Shown here one piece after another: positions 5,159 to 10,886 of a stretch of 10,886 nucleotides of DNA. The number at the start of each line of letters is the position of its first letter. Within the stretch, counting starts at the first letter, position 1. The DNA lies in contig MFDZ01000024.1 in the NCBI GenBank assembly GCA_001777455.1, positions 5,006-15,891 on the forward strand, written 5' to 3'. This DNA is from Candidatus Daviesbacteria bacterium RIFCSPLOWO2_02_FULL_41_8 (GTDB taxonomy: Bacteria > Patescibacteriota > Microgenomatia > Daviesbacterales > UBA10151). Position numbers and translations under genes: made by a program. A model generated the notes under the pieces. That model saw only the letters and a list, made by a program, of their open reading frames with translations. It was not told the DNA's origin and ran no database searches.

Positions 5159-5284
5159 ATGCTTACCAAAGTTTCAGATGTAAAAAATATTGTGAAAGAC
5201 GGGATAGCTTCTCCGGAGACTGTTTTTGCCAAAATAACTAATAGTTTTCTAAAAAATTATCTAAAAAGAAAAGGCGCTCTTTGA
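5159..5284 (+). CDS. 41-residue hypothetical protein in the nuclease operon
   Basis: ATG 5159 is preceded at 6-7 nt by AGAGGGAG, one of the strongest Shine-Dalgarno sites in the window, and the frame runs 41 codons to TGA 5282-5284. The product starts MLTKVSDVKNIVKDG, continues ASPETVFAKITNSFLKN and ends YLKRKGAL: a mostly helical, basic small protein without cysteines or a signal peptide. Its start is 14 nt after the nuclease stop, so the two are probably co-transcribed. Its last 28 bp overlap the 3' end of the convergent Cys-rich gene. I do not recognise a family; a partner or regulator of the nuclease is only a guess. Confidence 0.5.
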   Translation: MLTKVSDVKNIVKDGIASPETVFAKITNSFLKNYLKRKGAL

Positions 5285-6180
5285 ATAAACCAAGGTTTAG
5301 ATTCTGAAATTTGATCAGCTGTTGTCGCATCTAAAGCTAATGTACTCGTGTAAGATACGGGGATAATCCCCAGAAATTTAACAGTATTTTTGGTAGCAAT
5401 CTCGTAAATTGGCTTACACCCACGGAGCTGTGTACATGAAGCATCTAATGAGATTTGCTTTGGTTTAACAGACAACTTATCAATAATATCGTCTGGGTTG
5501 AGAATTATTACCGGACTTGGGATTTTCTTTGTGTTGGGTATTGCTTTTATTTCGCCTTTCTCGTTTGTTTCTACCTTAACTTTCGAAATCACTTGTACAG
5601 ACTCTGTTTTAATCGTGTATGAAGGTTGTCCATTGTTAGTTGGTATTTCCTTTATCTCTACTTTAGCTTTTTTGGTCTCCCCACCGAGTATTTTAATACA
5701 AACACGAGGCAAATTTTCTTTACTTCCCAATAGAATGGGGAGGCAACTATAGGCGGAAGAATCGCACTGCTTAATAGGGTAGACGTTTTCTAAATTCCCT
5801 CCACCACAGTAATTATCTTTTATAGGAAGACACTTACTTTCGCCTGTTTGTTCATGGTAACAGTACTCACTTTGACTGCAGGCAGTTTTAGTTTTCCCAC
5901 AGTAAATGAGCGGGTAAGTTTCTTTAATTAATTTCGTAGTCGGTGTGGCATCCTCGCAAGGTTGTCCTATGACGCATATTTTCGGTGTTTCCTTACATTT
6001 CTCTGGATTGTAACTACAACTTGATGGATTACAAGAGTTTTCGTCTTGAGTGCAGGGCTTAGGTGTTACGAGAATAGCCTGAACCGAATTAGTCGTAGAG
6101 TCTGCCGCCCTGACATAATTGACATGACCTAGAAAAACAAAATTCATCAATACTAGCAATACCGTCAGTTTTTTTGACAC
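5257..6180 (-). CDS. Secreted cysteine-rich hypothetical protein
   Basis: 307 residues from GTG 6180. Residues 4-26 form a signal peptide: a Lys pair, then a hydrophobic LTVLLVLMNFVFLG, with a likely cut after VRAA or ADS. The exported chain has 16 cysteines, 14 of them between residues 43 and 161 (several in C-x4-7-C spacing), a Lys/Ile/Val-rich cysteine-free stretch, and a last pair C249/C255 in ASCTQLRGCK. An even number of Cys outside the membrane suggests disulfide bonds. The C-terminus KFLGIIPVSYTSTLALDA followed by SKPWF resembles a strand-rich end module. No catalytic motif is recognised; a surface or adhesive role is plausible. The gene is convergent with the nuclease operon and has its own extended -10 promoter. 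Confidence 0.7.
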   Translation of the reverse strand: MSKKLTVLLVLMNFVFLGHVNYVRAADSTTNSVQAILVTPKPCTQDENSCNPSSCSYNPEKCKETPKICVIGQPCEDATPTTKLIKETYPLIYCGKTKTACSQSEYCYHEQTGESKCLPIKDNYCGGGNLENVYPIKQCDSSAYSCLPILLGSKENLPRVCIKILGGETKKAKVEIKEIPTNNGQPSYTIKTESVQVISKVKVETNEKGEIKAIPNTKKIPSPVIILNPDDIIDKLSVKPKQISLDASCTQLRGCKPIYEIATKNTVKFLGIIPVSYTSTLALDATTADQISESKPWFIQRAPFLFR

Positions 6181-6189
6181 AATGTGGCA

Positions 6190-6198
6190 ATTATATCA
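6190..6198 (-). promoter_or_regulatory. Extended -10 promoter of the Cys-rich gene
   Basis: Minus-strand TGATATAAT is a perfect TATAAT with the TGn extension. The -35 region is weak (ATAACT at a 17-bp spacing), as expected when an extended -10 is present. Only 9 nt separate TATAAT from GTG 6180, so the message should begin within about 3 nt of the start codon. Confidence 0.7.
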
Positions 6199-6259
6199 TG
6201 ATTTTCAGACCCAGTTATTGGGGTACACTAAGGTTAAGTCTTTAAAAATTTTTGCGTCC

Positions 6260-6289
6260 TGGTGGGTACTGAGGGATTTGCCCCCCGAC
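6260..6289 (-). pseudogene. tRNA 3'-half remnant with encoded CCA
   Basis: On the minus strand TCGGGGG, GCAAAT and CCCTC read as a T-arm with a shortened, altered loop (GCAAAT instead of a 7-nt TTCAAAT-like loop), followed by AGTACCCACCA, which is an acceptor strand with discriminator and CCA. No matching 5' acceptor (GGGTACT) is found upstream. It lies 8 bp after the intact tRNA-Val. It is either a decayed tRNA or the 3' end left by an integration event. Confidence 0.5.
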
Positions 6290-6297
6290 ATCTGTTG

Positions 6298-6371
6298 TGG
6301 TCGCATCTGGACTCGAACCAGAGACCTCTTCGATGTGAACGAAGCGCTCTAACCAACTGAGCTATGCGACC
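6298..6371 (-). tRNA. tRNA-Val (anticodon CAC)
   Basis: A complete 74-nt cloverleaf. The acceptor GGTCGCA pairs perfectly with TGCGACC, the D-stem is GCTC/GAGC, the anticodon stem CTTCG/CGAAG holds the 7-nt loop TTCACAT (anticodon CAC, reads GUG), the variable loop is AGGTC, and the T-stem TCTGG/CCAGA closes the loop TTCGAGT. The discriminator is A73. The genome continues CAA after it, so CCA must be added enzymatically. It has its own promoter at 6382-6410. Confidence 0.96.
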
Positions 6372-6381
6372 GGTCAATCAA

Positions 6382-6410
6382 ATTCTACCATCACGCCTCT
6401 TGCTTCACAA
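6382..6410 (-). promoter_or_regulatory. Promoter of tRNA-Val
   Basis: TTGTGA (6405-6410), a 17-bp spacer, then TAGAAT (6382-6387) with a TGG extension. Transcription should start about 4 nt before the mature tRNA. Its -35 box overlaps the -35 of the divergent lepB promoter by one base, so the two may compete or be co-regulated. Confidence 0.7.
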
Positions 6411-6429
6411 CCTGATTATTTGAGATAAT
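6400..6429 (+). promoter_or_regulatory. Promoter of lepB
   Basis: TTGCTT (6400-6405), an 18-bp spacer, then TGAGATAAT, an extended -10 with GATAAT at 6424-6429. The -10 ends only 6 nt before ATG 6436, which predicts a leaderless message starting at or next to the A of ATG. Confidence 0.65.
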
Positions 6430-6435
6430 CATCAA

Positions 6436-7038
6436 ATGGAGTCGAATATTCCCAATAGCACTTCTTACTACTCCGACACACCGCAGAAAAGTCTTATGGA
6501 CCGGATTGGCGGATATCTTGTAGAATTTTTTCAAACACTGGTGGTATTCGGAGCAATATTTGCCGGGATTTACCTTTTTGTGGCCCAATTCCACAAAGTC
6601 CAGGGTAATTCCATGGTACCGACCTTTCACACCGGGGATTATCTGATTACCGAGAAAATAAGCTACCGGTTCCGGGATCCCAAGTTGGGAGAAATTGTGG
6701 TCCTGAAAAATCCCCGGGACGAATCACAGGATTTTATCAAAAGAGTGATTGCCGTACCGGGAGATACCATAAGAATCTCCGGCAATACCGTCTATTTAAA
6801 TGATCAACCTTTGCAGGAAGAATATCTACCCCCCGGCACTCCCACCCCCGCAGGAGCTTTTTTAACGGAAGGGGCGGTAGTTAAGGCGGCCAGTAACCAG
6901 TATTTTGTGATCGGAGATAACAGGGAACACTCCTCAGATTCCCGGGAATGGGGAGCGGTTACCAAAAAAGAGATCATCGGCAAAGCCTTCTTCCGCTACT
7001 TTCCTATACCGGTCATCGGTATACTGACCGATAAGTAA
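6436..7038 (+). CDS. lepB: Signal peptidase I
   Basis: 200 residues, normal for a compact bacterial type I signal peptidase. One N-terminal membrane segment (about residues 31-50, FFQTLVVFGAIFAGIYLFVA) anchors it, and the catalytic domain lies outside the membrane. Box B is GNSMVPTF with the nucleophile S59, the box C strand is DYLITEKISY, box D is KRVIAVPGD with the general base K102, and box E is GDNREHSSDSR (160-170). It cleaves signal peptides from exported preproteins, of which the neighbouring Cys-rich protein is a likely substrate. It is convergent with parB: its TAA abuts the parB stop directly with no intergenic base. The ATG at 6436 is fixed by the promoter just upstream. Confidence 0.97.
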   Translation: MESNIPNSTSYYSDTPQKSLMDRIGGYLVEFFQTLVVFGAIFAGIYLFVAQFHKVQGNSMVPTFHTGDYLITEKISYRFRDPKLGEIVVLKNPRDESQDFIKRVIAVPGDTIRISGNTVYLNDQPLQEEYLPPGTPTPAGAFLTEGAVVKAASNQYFVIGDNREHSSDSREWGAVTKKEIIGKAFFRYFPIPVIGILTDK

Positions 7039-7890
7039 TTATTGACCTTTAAGCCTGAAATAACCGACAATTGCCTGATTTAAATCTTCCAAAACCGGCA
7101 TGGTTTTGGCCGGATCCCCGTCTATATAAAGCTCCAGCCTGGCCCTTTTTCCTGTCAGTTGACATTTGACGTGTGATTTTTCTGCTACTCCCGATAAAAT
7201 ACTGCTTATCTCGTCCTGAATTTTATCTACATCCGCAGACATAATCCTCATCCCATCCACATCGGCTTGCTTCTTGGGCCCGATACCGATATCGGTTCGG
7301 AGGCGGCGGACCAGCTCTTCCGTCCCCCTGACCGAAAGATTTCTTTTCAGCACCTCTTTGTAAGCATTGATGATTATGTGCGGATCTTCCAGTGCGGCCA
7401 GTGCTCTGGCGTGACCTTCCGTGGTGGCTCCGGACATCAGGGCATCTTTGAGAGCATCCGGCAGGATCAGAAGCCTGATGGTATTGGAAATATATGAAGG
7501 GCTTTTTGACACCCGCTCCGAAATTTCCTGATTAGTTAAACTAAACTCATCCATTAACCTTCTGTATGCCTGCGCCCGCTCCAGCGGATTAAGATCTATT
7601 CTTTGGACATTTTCTACAATCGCCATCTCCAGCATGCCCTGCGGGCTGGTTTCCCTAATAATTACCGGCACTTTCGGCATACCGATTGACTTAGAGGCTC
7701 TCCATCTGCGTTCCCCTGCTATGATTTGATATCCGGCAGGAGTTTTCGCTACGACCAAAGGCTCCAAGATTCCGTGCTTTCTGATGGAGTCCCCAAGTTC
7801 TGACAAGGATTCAGGACTAATTAAACCACGGGGCTGCAGAGGGTTGGGTTGCAGGAGATCTATTTCCAGCTCGTATATTTGTTCGTCCAT
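7039..7890 (-). CDS. parB: Chromosome-partitioning protein ParB/Spo0J (CTPase, parS-binding)
   Basis: 283 residues from ATG 7890. The N-terminal ParB/Srx domain has the box I/II features QPNPLQPR and GERRWRA (59-65, the CTP-binding and clamp-loading region) and ENVQRIDLNPLE (from about 93). The central helix-turn-helix (LTNQEISERVSKSPSYISN, about 118-136) recognises parS, and the C-terminal part is the dimerisation domain. It spreads on DNA as a sliding clamp and works with ParA in segregation; no parA is in the window. ATG 7890 starts one base after the rpmA stop, suggesting coupling. An in-frame GTG at 7902, with GGGGAAG about 10 nt before it inside rpmA, would add four residues and cannot be excluded. 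No parS-like 16-bp palindrome was noticed. Confidence 0.96.
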   Translation of the reverse strand: MDEQIYELEIDLLQPNPLQPRGLISPESLSELGDSIRKHGILEPLVVAKTPAGYQIIAGERRWRASKSIGMPKVPVIIRETSPQGMLEMAIVENVQRIDLNPLERAQAYRRLMDEFSLTNQEISERVSKSPSYISNTIRLLILPDALKDALMSGATTEGHARALAALEDPHIIINAYKEVLKRNLSVRGTEELVRRLRTDIGIGPKKQADVDGMRIMSADVDKIQDEISSILSGVAEKSHVKCQLTGKRARLELYIDGDPAKTMPVLEDLNQAIVGYFRLKGQ

Positions 7891-7891
7891 A

Positions 7892-8137
7892 CTAGATGAC
7901 ACTAACTATTTTCTTCCCCAGTTTCTTCTTAAACTCTACTTTACCTGTCGTGACAGAGAAAATTGTATAATCATTGCCTTGTTTGGTACCTAACCCGGGA
8001 TAAAATTTATTCCCTTTTTGACGGACCAAAATATTTCCGGATTCAGCTTTTTCCCCACCATAAAGCTTAATCCCCAATCTCTTGGATACTGAGTCTTTAT
8101 TTTTTCTGGTACTGCCTCCGCCTGTTTTATGTGCCAT
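7892..8137 (-). CDS. rpmA: 50S ribosomal protein L27
   Basis: 81 residues, slightly short for L27 (usually about 85-90). It begins MAHKTGGGSTRKNKDS, the invariant flexible tail that reaches the peptidyl-transferase centre, without the N-terminal extension that is cleaved off in Firmicutes. SKRLGIKLYGGEKAESGNI and RQKGNKFYPG carry the family signature. It lies 83 bp downstream of rplU, the usual L21–L27 order, and is followed one base later by parB. It has its own strong promoter, so it need not depend on rplU transcription. Confidence 0.97.
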   Translation of the reverse strand: MAHKTGGGSTRKNKDSVSKRLGIKLYGGEKAESGNILVRQKGNKFYPGLGTKQGNDYTIFSVTTGKVEFKKKLGKKIVSVI

Positions 8138-8146
8138 CGGTATTAA

Positions 8147-8175
8147 ATGATAATCTTTGTGAAAACTGAAGTCAA
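8147..8175 (-). promoter_or_regulatory. Promoter of rpmA
   Basis: TTGACT (8170-8175), a 17-bp spacer, then TATCAT (8147-8152). Only 9 nt separate the -10 from ATG 8137, which predicts a near-leaderless message for rpmA–parB. No Shine-Dalgarno lies in the 9 nt. Confidence 0.75.
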
Positions 8176-8196
8176 TACATTCGATTCAGCTCAGTA

Positions 8197-8224
8197 TTGA
8201 TCTCGAACATAGTCGAGAGATCAA
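8197..8224. repeat. Inverted repeat between rplU and rpmA
   Basis: TTGATCTC (8197-8204) and GAGATCAA (8217-8224) form an 8-bp stem with a 12-nt loop; the right arm overlaps the rplU stop codon. Read on the plus strand it is followed by GC and six T, as in an intrinsic terminator, but the genes here run on the minus strand. The TCTCGA/TCGAGA words suggest a dispersed palindromic repeat that settled in the gap. Confidence 0.5.
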
Positions 8225-8529
8225 GCTTTTTTCACACTCCATATAACTTTTGTGGTCTTAGACCGGAAACCGATTGTCCTTCTGTAATTTGCCTTGGCGT
8301 GAAATTTACTCACCCTGATTTTTTTACCCTTACCGTCCTCAAGACGTGTCAAAGCCAGTTTTTCCTTCAGGTATGGACTGCCTATTTTTAATTTACCGTC
8401 TTCCGACAAAAGCAAAACATTAACTTCCAGATCCTTTCCGGATTCTTTTTGCAGATCAATTTCAAAAGCCCGGCCCGGAATTATCTTGTATTGTTTTCCG
8501 GCGATTTCACAAACCGCATAATTTAACAT
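8221..8529 (-). CDS. rplU: 50S ribosomal protein L21
   Basis: 102 residues, the normal length for L21. It begins MLNYAVCEIAGKQYKIIPG, the beta-barrel that binds 23S rRNA, continues with KIGSPYL, and ends in the signature KKIRVSKFHAKANYRRT and GFRSKTTKVIW, which is rich in Lys/Arg. The gene starts 11 bp after the rodA stop but has its own promoter inside the rodA 3' end. With rpmA downstream this is the standard rplU–rpmA order, though the small gene often found between them is absent here. Confidence 0.96.
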   Translation of the reverse strand: MLNYAVCEIAGKQYKIIPGRAFEIDLQKESGKDLEVNVLLLSEDGKLKIGSPYLKEKLALTRLEDGKGKKIRVSKFHAKANYRRTIGFRSKTTKVIWSVKKA

Positions 8530-8537
8530 AAGTGTTG

Positions 8538-8566
8538 ATTTTACCTTTTTCCTGCGGAAGATGCAA
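8538..8566 (-). promoter_or_regulatory. Promoter of rplU
   Basis: TTGCAT (8561-8566), a 17-bp spacer, then TAAAAT (8538-8543). It lies within the last codons of rodA, and its -10 ends 8 nt before ATG 8529. The predicted message begins one or two bases before the start codon. Confidence 0.65.
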
Positions 8567-9599
8567 CCATCCCCAGCGATATCAGAGTAGCTACCGCAGA
8601 GCTACCGCCGTAGGAGATTAACGGTAAGGTAATTCCCGTAATCGGCAGGAGCCCTACATTCATCCCCATATTCACAAAAGCCTGAAACAAAAACATCGAC
8701 ACGGTACCTACTATGACCAGAGCGCTGAAAAGGTTATTTGTCTTTTGCGCGGCTTGTAAACAAAAAATTAACAAAAATAAATAAAGAGATAAAATCAGCA
8801 TTGCTCCGACAAATCCCATTTCCTCGCTAATGGAGGCAAAAATAAAATCCGTCCGAAATTCCGGTAAAAACTGCAGTCGGGATTGAGTCCCCCTGCCTAA
8901 GCCTCTGCCTAAAAATTCTCCGGACCCTACGGCAATGGTTGATTGAATAACATTATAACCCCTGCCCAAAGGGTCTGCTTCCGGCGCTATAAAGCTTAAA
9001 ACCCGGTCTCTTTGATAATCATGCAAAAATGTCCAGCTGGCGGGAATAACAATCAGGGCAATTATCCCGAGTATCAGCATCTTTTTTACGGAAACATTTG
9101 CCGCAAATAGCATCCCCAGCCATATTGCAATTAAGGTAAGCGCTGAACCCAGGTCAGGTTGTTTGAAAACCAGAAAAAAACAGGGTAAAACCCAAAGCAG
9201 GCTTTTTAAAACATTTAACCAGGTCGCTTTATTTTCCGACCAGAATTTTGCCAGCATTAATATTAGGATTGGTTTGGCAAACTCCGAGGGCTGAATATTA
9301 AAGATCCCCAGAGGAATCCAGCGGATTGATCCCCGTGTTTCAATACCAAGAATCAAAACAGCAACCAGTATGATTAATATGAATATATAAAGCGGCCTGA
9401 TCAGATTTTTTATTGACTGAAGTTCAATGCGGGAAATCAGAAAGAAAAAAATAAATCCGACAGCAGTAAATATCGACTGTTGAATTGCCAACTCTCTTGA
9501 GGAAGAAAAGATTACCAAAATGCCGATGGATACCAGCAAAAAACTGATTAAGCTAATCGGAAGATTTATACTTGTTAAGTTCTTCATTTGCAAAGGCAT
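8541..9599 (-). CDS. rodA: RodA/FtsW-family peptidoglycan glycosyltransferase (SEDS)
   Basis: 352 residues with about ten membrane segments. SEDS signatures appear in order: GSIRWIPLG and QPSEFAK (90-109), KQPDLGSAL (146-154), the extracellular loop GRGLGRGTQSRLQFLPE then FRTDFIFASISEE (231-260) with D251 at the position of the proposed catalytic aspartate, and NVGLLPITGITLPLISYGGSS (314-334). It polymerises lipid II into glycan strands with a class B penicillin-binding protein. The short loops and lack of a long N-terminal tail favour RodA over FtsW, but no mreB or pbp2 is in view to settle it. ATG 9599 uses AGGA from the adjacent hairpin repeat; ATG 9587 (MKNLTS) is an alternative start. 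Confidence 0.93.
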   Translation of the reverse strand: MPLQMKNLTSINLPISLISFLLVSIGILVIFSSSRELAIQQSIFTAVGFIFFFLISRIELQSIKNLIRPLYIFILIILVAVLILGIETRGSIRWIPLGIFNIQPSEFAKPILILMLAKFWSENKATWLNVLKSLLWVLPCFFLVFKQPDLGSALTLIAIWLGMLFAANVSVKKMLILGIIALIVIPASWTFLHDYQRDRVLSFIAPEADPLGRGYNVIQSTIAVGSGEFLGRGLGRGTQSRLQFLPEFRTDFIFASISEEMGFVGAMLILSLYLFLLIFCLQAAQKTNNLFSALVIVGTVSMFLFQAFVNMGMNVGLLPITGITLPLISYGGSSAVATLISLGMVASSAGKR

Positions 9600-9604
9600 C
9601 CCCC

Positions 9605-9670
9605 GTCATTCCTGCGAAAGCAGGAATCTATACAAAATATTTTATGGATCCCGACTTTCGTCGGGATGAC
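9605..9670. repeat. 66-bp paired-hairpin dispersed repeat (REP/MITE-like)
   Basis: Two perfect 8-bp hairpins with tetraloops: ATTCCTGC, GAAA, GCAGGAAT (9608-9627) and ATCCCGAC, TTTC, GTCGGGAT (9648-9667), separated by an AT-rich 20 bp. The ends are inverted, GTCAT at 9605 and ATGAC ending at 9670. Each hairpin has a GAAA loop on one strand. Such GTCATTCC-type paired hairpins are common as short nonautonomous repeats in many bacterial genomes. It fills the whole gap between ileS and rodA. Confidence 0.85.
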
Positions 9671-9671
9671 A

Positions 9672-10886
9672 CTACTGTATCACCTTCACGACCTTAAACT
9701 CCGGGCCTTTTTTAATTGAGACAGATGCGGTCCCCGCAAGGATTTGTTTCTCGAAGGATTTAGGCCACTCCGGAGAAATAATTTCTGTTTTATCGGATAA
9801 AATTAATCCTTGTTCTTTTCTAAGTTGCTGGACTTGCCGAATCAAATCACGCGCCTGCCCTTCTTCTTTAAGCTCCTGAGTAATCTTAGTATTCAATCTA
9901 ACTTCCGGCCCGGATTGTGTAGACTTTTCGTACTCAACCTTCTTTACGTTAAGCTCTTCCGCAATAATTTTCTCCAGTTCCCCGCTAAGTTTTTGCGGTA
10001 ATTTATATTCAACCGAAGCTAGGGGTTGCCTTAACTTAAATCCTGCTTCTTTCCTTTTGGCATGTCCGGCTTCTGCAATTTTCTTAACCTTTGCCATATC
10101 TATAATTAAATTTTCATCCAGTAAATCACTATTTCCCTCCGGAAAATTTTGCAGATGAACCGATTCCTCATTGGTTAAGCCTTTAAATATCTCTTCCGTA
10201 ATAAAAGGAATAAGCGGAGCTGCCAGCTTGGATACGGTTACCAGCACCTCATACATAACAGACAGCGCCGTGTTACGGTCTGTCCCGCTTGCTTCCGGTC
10301 CTACTCTGTTCCGGGATCGCCGGATATACCATGTTGAAAAATCATCTAAAATAAATTCCTTGGTGTATTTTACGATTTCATTCGTGTCATATCCCTCGTA
10401 CGCTTTCCGCAAATCTATAACCAGCTGAGTTAGCCTAGAAAGAATCCATTTATCCAAAGCCGTTAATTTCCGCTCACCCCCGGGCTGCCAATCCGAGAGA
10501 TTGGCATACTCTGTAAAGAATTTATAGGTATTCCAAAATACCAGCATAAATCTATACGCTTCCGCTACACCGTCTTCGCTAAAATTAATATCCTCTCCCT
10601 TCATAATCGGAGCTCCCATAAGATAAACTCTCATGGCGTCTCCTCCGTATTTTTTTAAAATCACTTTTGGATCCGGGTAATTGCCGAAATTTTTACTCAT
10701 TTTACGGCCGTCTGTACCAAGCAGTACTCCTGTAACCATAGCATTTTTGAAAGCATTTGAGTCATAAAGCGCCGTTGAAATGACGTGCAATACATAAAAC
10801 CAGGCCCTGATTTGACCGGTGTATTCAACTATAAAATCCGGCGGAAAGAACTCTTCCAGTTTTACGTCCTTATCAAAAGGAAAATG
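9672..10886 (-). CDS. ileS: Isoleucyl-tRNA synthetase, C-terminal 404 residues (5' end outside window)
   Basis: The frame is open from the right edge to the stop at 9672. The visible part begins inside the catalytic domain with PPDFIVEYTGQIRAWFYVLH, the class I GQxRGWF region with A in place of the second G. It then has GTDGRKMSKNFGNYPDP, the KMSKS ATP-binding loop with N as fifth residue (fragment 62-66). The anticodon-binding helical domain follows (WILSRLTQLV, DDFSTWYIRRSRNR, AAPLIPFITEEI), with a basic C-terminal extension. No CxxC zinc-binding tail is present, which fits the eukaryote-like/type 2 IleRS subgroup rather than E. coli-type enzymes. It charges tRNA-Ile with isoleucine. An apparent start near 10790 is only an internal TTG. 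Confidence 0.96.
   Translation of the reverse strand, partial: HFPFDKDVKLEEFFPPDFIVEYTGQIRAWFYVLHVISTALYDSNAFKNAMVTGVLLGTDGRKMSKNFGNYPDPKVILKKYGGDAMRVYLMGAPIMKGEDINFSEDGVAEAYRFMLVFWNTYKFFTEYANLSDWQPGGERKLTALDKWILSRLTQLVIDLRKAYEGYDTNEIVKYTKEFILDDFSTWYIRRSRNRVGPEASGTDRNTALSVMYEVLVTVSKLAAPLIPFITEEIFKGLTNEESVHLQNFPEGNSDLLDENLIIDMAKVKKIAEAGHAKRKEAGFKLRQPLASVEYKLPQKLSGELEKIIAEELNVKKVEYEKSTQSGPEVRLNTKITQELKEEGQARDLIRQVQQLRKEQGLILSDKTEIISPEWPKSFEKQILAGTASVSIKKGPEFKVVKVIQ

Noticed and set aside
5265..5284. Bidirectional terminator between the nuclease operon and the Cys-rich gene
   Set aside because: AAAGA and TCTTT give only a 5-bp AT stem; too weak to call.
5498..5752. Open frame on the plus strand inside the Cys-rich gene
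   Set aside because: It is a shadow frame opposite a gene with signal peptide and promoter, and it has no ribosome-binding site.
6391..6630. Minus-strand open frame opposite the lepB start
   Set aside because: It lies antisense to the conserved signal peptidase coding sequence and covers both divergent promoters.
7006..7022. Hairpin ATACCG/CGGTAT at the end of lepB as terminator
   Set aside because: The stem is only 6 bp, lies in the coding sequence and has no T-tract after it.

Overview
The window looks like a chromosomal segment of a small-genome, AT-rich bacterium, most likely a Candidate Phyla Radiation (Patescibacteria, Microgenomates-like) lineage. That is an inference from gene order (ileS–rodA–rplU–rpmA–parB with a convergent lepB), the wording of IleRS and SEDS motifs, a tRNA-Val without encoded CCA, the orphan short genes and the intergenic heptamer arrays; no marker was searched.

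Region 1 (1–3660, all on the minus strand) is a defence-like island. In transcription order it holds a short DUF4258-type gene coupled to a DUF2283 gene, an NYN/PIN-like RNase, a full-length DUF4258–DUF2283 pair, and a large type IIG restriction-modification enzyme that runs off the left edge. Each of the four units is headed by the same 37-bp leader and, further upstream, by a tandem array of degenerate heptamers with a G at every seventh base. The layout reads as four interchangeable cassettes: heptamer array, leader, gene(s).

Region 2 (3660–5284, plus strand) carries an orphan ribbon-helix-helix protein, then about 380 bp of noncoding DNA (an imperfect hairpin, the remains of a small frameshifted minus-strand gene, and an operator-like array of three helically phased TATTGC repeats plus a 12-bp palindrome). 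Next come a small PD-(D/E)XK nuclease with four Cys suited to an iron-sulfur cluster and a 41-codon gene in the same operon.

Region 3 (5257–7038) has a secreted Cys-rich protein (minus), a tRNA 3'-half fossil, an intact tRNA-Val(CAC) and, divergently, signal peptidase I (lepB).

Region 4 (7039–10886, minus) is the housekeeping cluster: ileS (5' end outside the window), rodA, rplU, rpmA, parB. A paired-hairpin dispersed repeat sits between ileS and rodA, and an inverted repeat lies between rplU and rpmA.

Transcription signals form a pattern. Six genes (RHH, nuclease, Cys-rich, lepB, rplU, rpmA) have a -10 hexamer only about 6–17 nt before the start codon, which predicts leaderless or near-leaderless mRNAs, whereas several internal operon genes have Shine-Dalgarno sites.
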